From: Planctomycetota bacterium
GTDB lineage: Bacteria; Planctomycetota; Phycisphaerae; UBA1845
Assembly (NCBI GenBank): GCA_016200265.1
Contig: JACQFE010000040.1
Span: forward strand, 1 to 64,000
Reading direction: 5' to 3'
DNA length: 64,000 nucleotides
Position numbers and translations under genes: made by a program. The notes under the pieces were generated by a model. That model did no database searches. It saw only the letters and a program-made list of their open reading frames with translations, and had not been told where the DNA came from. Below are positions 25,942-34,704 of this stretch, piece by piece (positions within the stretch are counted from its first letter, which is position 1; each line of letters begins with the position of its first letter).

Positions 25942-27600
25942 TCATGGCGTCACGAAAACCTGCTGCAGCCCATAGAAGTCCTTGAGGTCGACGTCACCGT
26001 CGTGGTCGATGTCGGAAAGCACTGAGCAGTTCGTTCCCGAGCCGCCCCGTTCACGGGGCGCGCTTGCCGTTTCACGAACGATCGGACCCGCGAAATTGCC
26101 CACGAACGTCGCGAAGTCGTTGTAGGTGGTCAATCCGTCGCCGTCGAAGTCGGCGCGGTATTCGCATTCGTCCGGCACGCCGTTGCCGTTGCAGTCGAGG
26201 CTGGTGGCGCTGGCGATATCCACTGCATCGTCGATTTGATTACCGTTGCAATCCCACGGCCCGATGCGCAGGAAGTACACGTCCTGCTCGCCGTTGAACG
26301 TAGCTGCGTACGCAATGTTCACACCGAGGTTGTCGGAGAGCATGTGATAATAGTCCCCGATCTTGTTTTGCCCGTATGCCCAACCAATGTACGTGTTGAA
26401 AACGAGACTGACCGGGACGTTTGCACTCCAAGTCGCGCCATAATCTATGGAATGCGAATAATAAAGCTCGCTCAACTTGGCGTCGGGGTCGTCGGTGTAG
26501 TTCCGCGTGTCATTCCACGCCATGTCTACACGTCCATTCTGCGCAACGGAAAGCATTGTAAACCAATGGCAGGCACCATTGTCCAACGGATCATCGTTAA
26601 TCCGTATTGGAGTGTCGAACGTTATGCCGCCATCCTGGGTCCTACTGAAGCAAGTTGGACTTTCAGAGACAAACAACCAAGCAATATGATGGATGTCTGT
26701 TGCCGACCCAATCCAATACTGGTTTGCCTCTCCCCCGGGATTGGGGTTACCTGTTGCGCAGTCCAATGGCCCAGTGCAAAGAAAATATGAGCGTTCCTGA
26801 AATGTCGGCGTTGCCGATAAATCCTGAACAGTTTCGGATCTCACAATCGGGGGGTAAGTGTACAGGGTCCCCGAACCGTCCACGTAAATCGCAGTTCCAA
26901 TTACATTGGTTGGCCACGGAATGTTTTCAAAAGTGCGCCCTGAATCAGTGCTTCTGTGAAGATCGTAATATGGTGCCAAGACATAAATGTTCCCCCGGCC
27001 GACTCCTTTTGTGGTATCAATGGCCATCCACGGCTTGTCTTGCAATCCCGGAGCTACTTGAAAACGCTGAAGCCAGCTCATACCGCCATCCAATGACTTG
27101 AAGAGGCGCAGTTCGTCCAGGCCCACACTAAGGTAATAGACTTCGCCGGTTGGACCCGCTGCAAGAACGGGGTCGCTACCAAAGACCCCTGGTGTGAGCG
27201 AACCTTGAATGACCCACGTGTGTCCCGCATCGTGACTGTAGGCCCAACCCGCTTGCCGAAAGTCAGATAGCACCGAGTCGAACTGTCGCCAGCCGATCAC
27301 AATCTTCTTGGGGTCGGTGGGATCGATGGCAATCGAAGGCTCATTGCCCGCGTCACCAGGAATGTTGCAGCCGTAGGTATCGACGTTCACCTGGATGCTG
27401 GTGTAACCGTCACGAGTGACATGGCTGGCGCATGGTGCGTGATTTCCAGCAACATTCTGCGTGGAAACCGGCACAGGCTTGATCCACGGCATAGTCGGTG
27501 CCTTCTCATGTCTCGGCGGAATCGCAACTCCGACCCCCGCCAACATCGTTGTGACGAAGGCCGCAATGGAGAGAGCGATGAAAGAATCTGAAGATCGCAT
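25942..27600 (-). CDS. Secreted BNR-repeat (sialidase-like fold) protein with dockerin-like tail
   Basis: A 552-residue protein from the ATG at 27600. The signal peptide is MRSSDSFIALSIAAFVTTML up to GVA. The middle shows BNR/Asp-box-like turns (YSHDAGHTWVI, KSLDGGMSWLQ, RSTDSGRTFENI, SRTQDGGITF, HSIDYGATWSA), which mark a six-bladed sialidase-type propeller. Catalytic residues of true sialidases are not evident. The tail has DCNGNQIDDAVDI, DCNGNGVPDECE and two dockerin-like calcium repeats (DFDGDGLTTYNDF, DIDHDGDVDLKDF). Between those repeats sits an insert, APRERGGSGTN, encoded by an interspersed element. Confidence 0.85.
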   Translation of the reverse strand: MRSSDSFIALSIAAFVTTMLAGVGVAIPPRHEKAPTMPWIKPVPVSTQNVAGNHAPCASHVTRDGYTSIQVNVDTYGCNIPGDAGNEPSIAIDPTDPKKIVIGWRQFDSVLSDFRQAGWAYSHDAGHTWVIQGSLTPGVFGSDPVLAAGPTGEVYYLSVGLDELRLFKSLDGGMSWLQRFQVAPGLQDKPWMAIDTTKGVGRGNIYVLAPYYDLHRSTDSGRTFENIPWPTNVIGTAIYVDGSGTLYTYPPIVRSETVQDLSATPTFQERSYFLCTGPLDCATGNPNPGGEANQYWIGSATDIHHIAWLFVSESPTCFSRTQDGGITFDTPIRINDDPLDNGACHWFTMLSVAQNGRVDMAWNDTRNYTDDPDAKLSELYYSHSIDYGATWSANVPVSLVFNTYIGWAYGQNKIGDYYHMLSDNLGVNIAYAATFNGEQDVYFLRIGPWDCNGNQIDDAVDIASATSLDCNGNGVPDECEYRADFDGDGLTTYNDFATFVGNFAGPIVRETASAPRERGGSGTNCSVLSDIDHDGDVDLKDFYGLQQVFVTP

Positions 27601-27785
27601 CCTCTGGACTGACACGCGATGATTCCCCCTGCGGCCAACTGCGGACACGCGCATCCTATCAATTTGAAGCATGGCGGGTCAATAAAATAACGCGAGCGCC
27701 GATCACCGAAAAAATAAATTTCGCCAAGCGCCTGCGAAATTGACCCAAGAATCGAGGTGTTCACCGCGCAATCCCGGCCAAATCT

Positions 27786-27801
27786 TGTTTCACGTGAAAC
27801 A
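27786..27801. promoter_or_regulatory. parS site (ParB binding), copy 1
   Basis: TGTTTCACGTGAAACA, a perfect 16-bp palindrome identical to the consensus bacterial parS. ParB loads here and spreads to direct origin segregation. Confidence 0.9.
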
Positions 27802-27817
27802 GACTTTCGCGAATCCT

Positions 27818-27833
27818 TGTTTCACGTGAAACA
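27818..27833. promoter_or_regulatory. parS site (ParB binding), copy 2
   Basis: A second perfect TGTTTCACGTGAAACA, 32 bp from the first (start to start, about three helical turns). Both lie in the intergenic space between the BNR-protein gene and the HDOD gene. Confidence 0.9.
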
Positions 27834-27874
27834 AGTCTGCGCCCATCTGCGGTTCCTGGTTGCGATTGGAAAAT

Positions 27875-27904
27875 CAGTCCCCAGCCCAAGGGCTTTGGGC
27901 ACCC
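27875..27904. repeat. Interspersed CAGTCCCC...GGGCACCC palindrome
   Basis: CAGTCCCCAGCCCAAGGGCT followed by TTGGGCACCC. It is an inverted copy of the element at 8740-8772 and a direct relative of the one at 50941-50970. Confidence 0.7.
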
Positions 27905-27944
27905 GCTGTGTGAACGCAGCGGCTCGTGGCGAACAACACCTTCG

Positions 27945-29030
27945 TCATTTGAATTCCAGGGCGGTTTCTTCGATGCGATTTGGAAGGCGGGCAAGAAGAA
28001 CTTCGAATGCCGCATTGTCGGCGAGGCCCAGGTCATGCACGGCCTGTGCGCGCATCAGATCGTATTGCGCTTCGGGCATATAGCCGAGCATCTGGCAGAT
28101 CATGTCGGTCAGAATGAGCATGAGCCGTTCGCGGCGCAGGGGATCATCATCGAGCGGAAAGGCGTGATGATTGGCGATGAGCGATTTCAGGTTCACGGGC
28201 ATTTTCCACGCGTCCGCGATCAACTCACCGAATTCCTGATGGGTTTCATGGCACAGATAATGGAACGTCTCGGTCTCGATCGCGGAATTGGTCAGTTGTT
28301 CCTGCTCGCGCATGAGCCGCAGCACGATCACATTGCCGATGTCGCGCATCAGGCCGGTGAGGAACGCTTCCTCCGGTTCGATGTGCAGCAGTCCGGCGAG
28401 TTCGCGCATTACCGCCGCCGACGCGAGAGAACCGCGCCACACGGACTGCGAAAGCTGGTCAGGCTTACCTTTTTGCTGGAACACCGCGGAGCGAAGAGAC
28501 TGATGCATCATCAGGACTTTCAGGGCGCAGGCGCCGAGCCGCGGCACGGCCAACTGAAGCGTGTTGATCTTGTCGACACCTCGATACAGCGGTGAATTGG
28601 CCGCGCGAAGGACTGCGGCCGTGCTCACCGGATCTTCCGAAAGATCGTGGGCAATTTCGGCCATGTTTGATTTCGAGCTGCGTAGGTGTTTGAGCACTTT
28701 TTCCGCGACGCGAGGCAGAGATGGCAAAGTAAGGTCATGCCCGTCGAAGTACGAAATCAATCGTTCTTCGAGCGCGCGAACATCGGCCATCATTCGAGGC
28801 CGTTCTGGCGTGATGGGATCGATCTGCGTGACGCCTTCCGGATTCCACCAGGCAGGGACGCTGTCGTCTTCAACGGCCGCTACTGGTTCCGTCGTGGCGT
28901 TGTCCGGCGGTTCAAGAACGGAGACGGCCGTTGAATCAGACGACTTCGAATATAGAATCCGTGAAGGCGACGTACCGCGCGGTGCGGATCGCCCGCTCAG
29001 CGTATCCCAAAGCCAGTCCCACAGACCCAT
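27945..29030 (-). CDS. HDOD domain protein
   Basis: A 361-residue protein. The HDOD domain covers about 105-300 (LPSLPRVAEKVLKHLRSSKSN, VLRAANSPLYRG, NTLQLAVPRLG, FLTGLMRDIGNVIV). HDOD proteins resemble HD phosphohydrolases but usually lack the catalytic HD pair and act in signalling or stress regulation. The start at 29030 (MGLWDWLWDTL) has AGGGGA upstream. A much longer open frame to 29873 overlaps the divergent DedA gene and is rejected. Confidence 0.9.
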   Translation of the reverse strand: MGLWDWLWDTLSGRSAPRGTSPSRILYSKSSDSTAVSVLEPPDNATTEPVAAVEDDSVPAWWNPEGVTQIDPITPERPRMMADVRALEERLISYFDGHDLTLPSLPRVAEKVLKHLRSSKSNMAEIAHDLSEDPVSTAAVLRAANSPLYRGVDKINTLQLAVPRLGACALKVLMMHQSLRSAVFQQKGKPDQLSQSVWRGSLASAAVMRELAGLLHIEPEEAFLTGLMRDIGNVIVLRLMREQEQLTNSAIETETFHYLCHETHQEFGELIADAWKMPVNLKSLIANHHAFPLDDDPLRRERLMLILTDMICQMLGYMPEAQYDLMRAQAVHDLGLADNAAFEVLLARLPNRIEETALEFK

Positions 29031-29234
29031 TCGGCATCCCCTTACAAATTGTTCGCATGCGCAGCGTCTCCGCCGGCGCTGTAAAGAACGGTGCCCTGAT
29101 TCATCGACCGACCGAAAGGCTTTCTTGGACAGCGAGGCAAAGCATCGTCCGATACAAATTTCAACCCACTCTTGTGAGCAAAAATCAAGCCTTCGGTTGG
29201 AATGCGATGGGCGGGCGGTTATGCTCGCGGGTCT

Positions 29235-29984
29235 ATGATTCCGGAGTTTACCCATAATGCAACCTACTATGGTCTGATTCTGGCCTGGCTTTGGTTCGCT
29301 TCTCTCGGGGTGCCAATCCCGGAGGATATCGCTCTGCTCAGCGGCGGCTATTGCTGCTACATGGAGTGGACGAAGGTCTGGCTGATGATTCCGGTGGCGA
29401 TGTTTGGGGTGCTCTCCGGCGACCTTTTCATTTTCTATCTGGGACGACGGTGGGCGGATAATCTGTTCGAGCATCGATACGCCCAAATGATCGCCAAGCC
29501 GGACCGCATCATCCGGCTCAAGCAGCGATTCCTGCGGCATCAAATTAAGACAGTGTTCGTAGGCCGGTTTCTTCCAGGCATGAGGGCGCTGGTGTTTCTC
29601 ACGGCCGGCTCCGCCAGGATGTCGGTTTGGAAATTTCTTGCGGTCAACGGATTCGCGGCGCTCATTTCCGTACCGGCATTCGTTGCGCTCGGATATCTGT
29701 TTGGAGCGAGTTTCGATCAGATCAAACAGCGCGTCACTGAAGTGAAGCACATTGTGATACTCGTGGTCGTCGGACTCGGTGCAGTTTGGTACGTCTGGTA
29801 TTTGTGCTCCAGGTGGACCAAAGCTAGGGAGCGACGATTGTTGAATGACGAAAAGAACAACGACAAAAAGCATGTCAACGGATCAGATTCAATGAATGCG
29901 ATCATGAAGAATAACGACGTTGATCAGAGTCCGAAAGTGACGTGTCCGCCGGAGTCTGAAGAGGAACAAGATCGACCGCATTGA
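29235..29984 (+). CDS. DedA family membrane protein
   Basis: A 249-residue protein with four to five membrane segments. It has the DedA core SLGVPIPEDIALLSGG (with the conserved glutamate), SGDLFIFYLGRRWADN and GRFLPGMRALVFLTAG, where the arginines match those needed for activity in the family. DedA proteins act as lipid flippases, for example of undecaprenyl phosphate or phosphatidylethanolamine. The C-terminal ~50 residues are charged and cytosolic. The start at 29235 avoids an upstream extension lacking family similarity. Confidence 0.9.
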   Translation: MIPEFTHNATYYGLILAWLWFASLGVPIPEDIALLSGGYCCYMEWTKVWLMIPVAMFGVLSGDLFIFYLGRRWADNLFEHRYAQMIAKPDRIIRLKQRFLRHQIKTVFVGRFLPGMRALVFLTAGSARMSVWKFLAVNGFAALISVPAFVALGYLFGASFDQIKQRVTEVKHIVILVVVGLGAVWYVWYLCSRWTKARERRLLNDEKNNDKKHVNGSDSMNAIMKNNDVDQSPKVTCPPESEEEQDRPH

Positions 29985-30026
29985 AGGGGCGGGCCGGCCA
30001 CCCTCTGTCCTCGACGTGCAGGGGAG

Positions 30027-31106
30027 TCACGACTTTTGGGGTCTTTGGAATAAAAACGCACAATCTTCGAGTCGATTTTGGCCCCCTGAAAAAACAGCGA
30101 ACTTTCCTCCCGACCAAATGGATGCGCCGGCGAAGCGGCCATCCTTGGAGAGTGCGTAGAATTTCAGATCGAAGTTGGGTTTGCCTTCCGAATCGAGAAG
30201 CCGCTTTTCCACGGTGAACTTGACAACTCGTTCGATCGCCGCCTTGACGGCCTCGGTCGGGGTCACGCCCCCGCGCATCATTTCCACGATCGTGTGCGCG
30301 CCGCAAATCTTAATGTTGGCCTCGCCGCGACCCGTGCTTCCGGCCGCGCCGACGTCGTTATCGACGTACAAACCAGCGCCAACAATCGGCGAGTCGCCCA
30401 CGCGGCCGGAAAGTTTCCAGCTGAGTCCGCTGGTGGTCGTCACACCGCTCATTTCGCCTTTTTCGTTCAGCGCGAGGCAATTGATTGTGCCGTATGTGAA
30501 AGCGATGGGGCGCGAGGCATCGGATCGCTTTTCGCCGGACGCGGGCGGATCAGGTGGAGGCAACCAATTGTCTTTATCCGAGTGTTTTTCCTTCCATTCC
30601 AGCCACGCCTCGCGCGACTTCTCCGTAAGCAGGTCGTATTCCTTGAAGCCGTGGGCTTTTGCGAATTTCAACGCGCCTTCGCCGACCAGCATGATGTGAT
30701 CGGTGCGTTGCATCACAAGTCGGGCGACGCTCGAAGGCGTCTTGATGTTTCGAAGTGCGGCGACGGCGCCGCAGCCGCGCGTGGGCCCGTGCATGACGGA
30801 AGCATCCAGCTCGACGATACCGTCTTCATTGGGCAGACCGCCATACCCGACGCTGTTATCTTCGGGATCTTCTTCGACGATGTTCACGCCCGCGACGACC
30901 GCGTCGAGCGTATCCGCCCCGGCTGCAATCATTGTCGCGGCCTTCTCCGTGGCGCGAAGACCGTTGGCGCTGGAAATGACGACGGAACCCGAGGGAGGCT
31001 TGCGCGGCGTCTGTTGCTCCTGACCCTTTGTCGTGGTGGCCCCAAGCGCCACCACCGCCGCGGCCGATTGCAGGAAATCTCGCCGTGAAAAATCAATTGC
31101 TGCCAT
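30027..31106 (-). CDS. N(4)-(beta-N-acetylglucosaminyl)-L-asparaginase (glycosylasparaginase)
   Basis: A 359-residue Ntn-hydrolase. The N-terminus SRRDFLQSAAAVVALGA is a twin-arginine export signal. The nucleophile region EMSGVTTTSGLSWKLSGRVGD is followed by SPIVGAGLYVDNDVGAA, the substrate-binding block. The precursor cleaves itself before the threonine to give two chains. It removes the Asn-linked sugar from glycoprotein remnants in the periplasm. It is next to ogt on the same strand, 10 bp apart. Confidence 0.93.
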   Translation of the reverse strand: MAAIDFSRRDFLQSAAAVVALGATTTKGQEQQTPRKPPSGSVVISSANGLRATEKAATMIAAGADTLDAVVAGVNIVEEDPEDNSVGYGGLPNEDGIVELDASVMHGPTRGCGAVAALRNIKTPSSVARLVMQRTDHIMLVGEGALKFAKAHGFKEYDLLTEKSREAWLEWKEKHSDKDNWLPPPDPPASGEKRSDASRPIAFTYGTINCLALNEKGEMSGVTTTSGLSWKLSGRVGDSPIVGAGLYVDNDVGAAGSTGRGEANIKICGAHTIVEMMRGGVTPTEAVKAAIERVVKFTVEKRLLDSEGKPNFDLKFYALSKDGRFAGASIWSGGKFAVFSGGQNRLEDCAFLFQRPQKS

Positions 31107-31115
31107 GGTGAAATG

Positions 31116-31700
31116 TTACTCGGGTTCACTCACGGCGAATAGTCGTTTGGGGGAACTCGTTCGATTCCGGTCGGGTCTTGCAACGCCTTCGAGTTGAAGC
31201 AGCCGAATCTTCTGGTCGACGCCCGCAGGTGAGGAAAATCCGCCGATGGTGCCGTCGGCGCGAAGCACGCGGTGGCAGGGGATCACAAGCGGCAGTGGAT
31301 TGCACGCCATGGTACTGCCGACTGCGCGAGTTGCTGCCTCGTTTCCTGCGGCACGAGCCAAATCCTGATAGCTGGCCGTTTGGCCGTAAGGAATTCGCAC
31401 ACAGGCCGCCAGCACTTGTCGCCGGAAGTTGGTGATCCTCGAAAGGTCGAATTTGACTCGGAAGCAGACGGGTTCACCTTTGAAATAGCGAATCAGTTGG
31501 GCTTGAAAGATCGGGAGTAAATTCGACCGTTCAACTGCGATTGGACACTCAGAGCTGATCCGCCGACGAAGTTTCGATTCCACTTCCGGGAGAAACAGGC
31601 GAATCAGAACAGCGCCTTGGGCCAGGATCGCCATGGGGCCCCAGGCTGTTTCCACGATTGCAAAGTGAACTGTTATGTTCGTTGCTGCTCGCCCGATCAT
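31116..31700 (-). CDS. ogt: Methylated-DNA--[protein]-cysteine S-methyltransferase
   Basis: A 194-residue protein. The active-site motif is IPCHRVLRADG; the preceding ASYQDLARAAGNEAATRAVG is the helix-turn-helix that binds DNA, ending in the arginine that flips the base. The N-terminal ~100 residues form the ribonuclease-H-like domain. It transfers the alkyl group from O6-alkylguanine to its own cysteine and is consumed. No Ada AraC-like domain is present. Confidence 0.95.
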   Translation of the reverse strand: MIGRAATNITVHFAIVETAWGPMAILAQGAVLIRLFLPEVESKLRRRISSECPIAVERSNLLPIFQAQLIRYFKGEPVCFRVKFDLSRITNFRRQVLAACVRIPYGQTASYQDLARAAGNEAATRAVGSTMACNPLPLVIPCHRVLRADGTIGGFSSPAGVDQKIRLLQLEGVARPDRNRTSSPKRLFAVSEPE

Positions 31701-31772
31701 TCCTGAAGCATCCTGCTTCCGAGCTCACCATTCAGTCTGCAAACCACATGATCCAAAGGCCATGGCCACGTC

Positions 31773-32882
31773 CTAATCTTTTTGTGGCTTTGGCGAATCA
31801 GCTGGGGTCGGCGCCTTGACCGGTTCGACCTTTGAATCGCCGGGCGTCGGCGACGCGGCGGGTTCTTGTTTCGCATTGGGAGCCGGTTCCTTGCTTTGCT
31901 TTTCGGAATTTGCGGAACCCATGGCCTTTGCAAATACGACGTCATCTTCCTTGAACATCTCGAGGTCTTGATCGACAATTTTTCGTTGTTCGGGAGTGAG
32001 CAGAGCGAAGGCCTTGTCTTTCGCCTTCGCGGCTGCAGGATCAACCAACTCCGGCTTCTGTTCGCCCGGTTTTCCCAAAGATTGGCGGGCCTCCAAAATG
32101 ATGAGGCGCAATTTCTCGTTCAATTCCTCGGAGGCTTTTAGGTCCGGGTCCTGGAGAGCACGACCGAGCCTGCGAAGGGAATCATCTCTTGGAAGGCGTG
32201 TGTTCAAACGCCCCCAGCGATAATCGATCGCTGTGAACGCCTCTATCTGATTAGGGCGAAGTAATGCGCCAATCTCTCCGATGAACCGCTGATCGCGAGT
32301 GGGTGCAATCGGCGGCGAGGTTGAAAGATAATTATTCAACGCTTCGCGGGCACGTTGAATCTCGTTGAGATCCGATCCTTTCTCCGCCTTTTCCACCGCT
32401 ACATAGAGGTCAAGAAGGTCTTTCGGAAGTCGGGGATCATGGTGCGAAGGCATTGAATCGATCTTGATGTTGTATTTTCCATCACGACAATATTGGAAGT
32501 ACTCTTCAAATCGCCGGTCCAATTCTTTGACTTGATCGGGCGAGAGCTGAATGCCCTCCTTTAGCGCCTTGAGAAGCCGCCGAAGCTGCACAATTCTCCG
32601 ATTCGCGTAATCCGATGGAGAACTCGCGTCCCTCCTGAGGGGCATATCCGCCGTCAGATCGTTTGCCTGTTTGGTTGCCGCGGTTTTTGGCGACTGGTCC
32701 TTGGCGTCCGGCGTTTTCGGTTTCTCTTGCTTCGCGGCGTCTGGTTGTGTGCTTGCTGCTGATCCGGCCGACTCAGCGGTTGGCGGTTTCGGCTTCTCCT
32801 GAGCCCGGCTCATGGCGAAATGGCAAAACGAGACAAGCAAACACGCGACAAGTCCAAGATTCAATTTTCGAATTCGCATCAT
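31773..32882 (-). CDS. Exported protein with low-complexity termini, unknown function
   Basis: A 369-residue protein. The signal peptide (residues 1-27, ending SRAQ) is followed by a Lys/Pro/Ala-rich stretch, then a helical region with QLRRLLKALKEGIQLSPDQVK and LTPEQRKIVDQDLE, which resemble the LTxxQ-type helices of periplasmic metal/stress sensors. The tail is again Pro/Lys rich. I do not recognise the family; helical repeats and a periplasmic location are all that can be seen. Confidence 0.75.
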   Translation of the reverse strand: MMRIRKLNLGLVACLLVSFCHFAMSRAQEKPKPPTAESAGSAASTQPDAAKQEKPKTPDAKDQSPKTAATKQANDLTADMPLRRDASSPSDYANRRIVQLRRLLKALKEGIQLSPDQVKELDRRFEEYFQYCRDGKYNIKIDSMPSHHDPRLPKDLLDLYVAVEKAEKGSDLNEIQRAREALNNYLSTSPPIAPTRDQRFIGEIGALLRPNQIEAFTAIDYRWGRLNTRLPRDDSLRRLGRALQDPDLKASEELNEKLRLIILEARQSLGKPGEQKPELVDPAAAKAKDKAFALLTPEQRKIVDQDLEMFKEDDVVFAKAMGSANSEKQSKEPAPNAKQEPAASPTPGDSKVEPVKAPTPADSPKPQKD

Positions 32883-33054
32883 TGCACCCTTGTGATCGAC
32901 GCTCGTCGGCGTGATTCAATCTGTCCAGGCCGTCCATTCGAGAACATTGCCGCCAAGCGTTCAACGCCTATAGTGTTCCCATGGTATCTCATTGCGTAAC
33001 CGGCATTCTACTCAAAATTCCAGCGGCCGAGCAACAATCGGCGCTGTATCAATA

Positions 33055-34689
33055 ATGTATTTGTTCACGATTGCGGCTTTTGCATTGCTGTTCTGGCGCC
33101 TTGAGGGGCCTTCCATTTGGCTTGTCATTCCCCGAAATGATTGTTTTCGGACGATCACGGCAGTTGTCGGGCTGATACTCTTGCTTCTGATTGCATCCGT
33201 CATTTGTGCGCGGAGAGCGAGGCATTTGCTCTCTTCTCGCAACGACGGCCAACTGGCGGGCCAATATTTTCATCATCGCGCCACGTTCATGCTTCGTCTG
33301 CTGCTTGTGATCGGCTTCGGATTTTGTGTCTTGATGACGCCTTGGCCTCAGTTCTTCGACTTTAGCGGAATCTCGCCCCTGCTTCAGCCGCTGGGTGATA
33401 TCTTGATATTGTCCCCGTTCATCACGGGTTGCATGATTCTTTGGTGGACGAGCTTCTCCGTTGATCGCTTGATTCGTGAACCAGGGTATCAATGGTTAAC
33501 GGCTGACGATCGCAAGGAAGTCGAGTCATCGCCGACTCCGACGGGAGGTCACTGGGGGCTGCGATCCTATTTCGGATTCAGTTTGCGTAATCAGCTTCTC
33601 GTTGTGGCCGTTCCGATGCTGCTGATTCTCTTCGCCGCGGATTTGACGCACGGCTACGAGGAACCCATTCGACGGTTTGCCGGGTCGTTTTGGGCGCCCG
33701 ATGTCATTCTCGCATTCATTGCGGCGCTGGTCTTCATCGCGTCGCCGCTTCTTTTGATTCGCATTTGGCAGACGGTTCCGTTGCCGCAGGGTGGACTTCG
33801 CGCCAAATTGGAGTCGTTGTGTCAAATGATCGGGTTGAAATGCCGCGACATTCGGATTTGGAAGAGCGATGGCATGATGATCAATGCGGCGGTCATGGGA
33901 ATTCTTCCCGGAACGCGATTTGTCTTGCTCTCGGATGCCCTTCTTTCGTCAATGAACGATCGCCAGATTGAGGCCGTCTTCGGTCATGAGGCCGGGCATG
34001 TTCGCCATCGTCACATCCAGCATTTTCTTCTCTTTGCATTCGTGGGTTGGATCGCGGTCGCGGGAATCATGGAGCTGCTGGCGAGGTACGTGTATTCCAT
34101 GGGCATTGCGGGAAAAGCGGCGGCATTGGCCGTTCAGGGCGCGGGCGTGCTGGCGACGGTCGTGATCTGGGGTGTCGGATTCGGTTGGGTGTCGCGTCGA
34201 TTCGAGCGGCAAGCGGATCTTTTTGGCGCCCGCTGCGTGACGGCCGACTTCGATGAATGTCTGGTGCCTTGCAGCGTGCATATCGACATCGCCAAGTCTC
34301 CTGAATCGACCACTTCGGCGAATTCCATCGAGGAACAATCCAATGTCGAACACCGTGAAAAAGGCATCCCATTGCGCGACGCAGCGGGCGGCGATCGCGT
34401 ATGCGCAACCGGTGCCGGCGTGTTCGCATCGGCTCTTCGACGCGTGGCAATGCTCAATGGAATTCCGCCCGAAGAGCGCAGCTGGCGGCATTCTTCCATC
34501 GCGAACCGCATGCGATTCCTTGCCGCCACCGCGGATGACCCGGCCCTGGCGATCCACTTCGAACGCACCGTCCGTCGGATCAAGTCCGCACTTCTTGTGG
34601 CCGCAATCGTGGGAACGGTGGGCACCCTGCTGTATTGGTCAATTGTCCCGGAACCCGCAGTGCTTCGCCTTCAGGCGAACTTCCCCTAA
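33055..34689 (+). CDS. M48 family membrane zinc metallopeptidase
   Basis: A 544-residue protein from the ATG at 33055; a TTG at 32992 would add 21 residues. Five or more membrane segments flank the catalytic part, with FGHEAGHVRHRH (HEAGH zinc site) at about 326 and the third ligand in ERQADLFGARC. Relatives (HtpX/Ste24 type) degrade membrane proteins or act in prenyl-protein cleavage. An extra non-conserved segment lies between the ERQAD block and the last helix (about 405-470). It is followed 15 bp later by folD. Confidence 0.9.
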   Translation: MYLFTIAAFALLFWRLEGPSIWLVIPRNDCFRTITAVVGLILLLLIASVICARRARHLLSSRNDGQLAGQYFHHRATFMLRLLLVIGFGFCVLMTPWPQFFDFSGISPLLQPLGDILILSPFITGCMILWWTSFSVDRLIREPGYQWLTADDRKEVESSPTPTGGHWGLRSYFGFSLRNQLLVVAVPMLLILFAADLTHGYEEPIRRFAGSFWAPDVILAFIAALVFIASPLLLIRIWQTVPLPQGGLRAKLESLCQMIGLKCRDIRIWKSDGMMINAAVMGILPGTRFVLLSDALLSSMNDRQIEAVFGHEAGHVRHRHIQHFLLFAFVGWIAVAGIMELLARYVYSMGIAGKAAALAVQGAGVLATVVIWGVGFGWVSRRFERQADLFGARCVTADFDECLVPCSVHIDIAKSPESTTSANSIEEQSNVEHREKGIPLRDAAGGDRVCATGAGVFASALRRVAMLNGIPPEERSWRHSSIANRMRFLAATADDPALAIHFERTVRRIKSALLVAAIVGTVGTLLYWSIVPEPAVLRLQANFP

Positions 34690-34704
34690 ACTAGGGTTCG
34701 AAAG

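Noticed and set aside
29031-29873. N-terminal extension of the HDOD gene (281 codons)
   Set aside because: It overlaps the divergent DedA gene; a good start with ribosome-binding site is at 29030.
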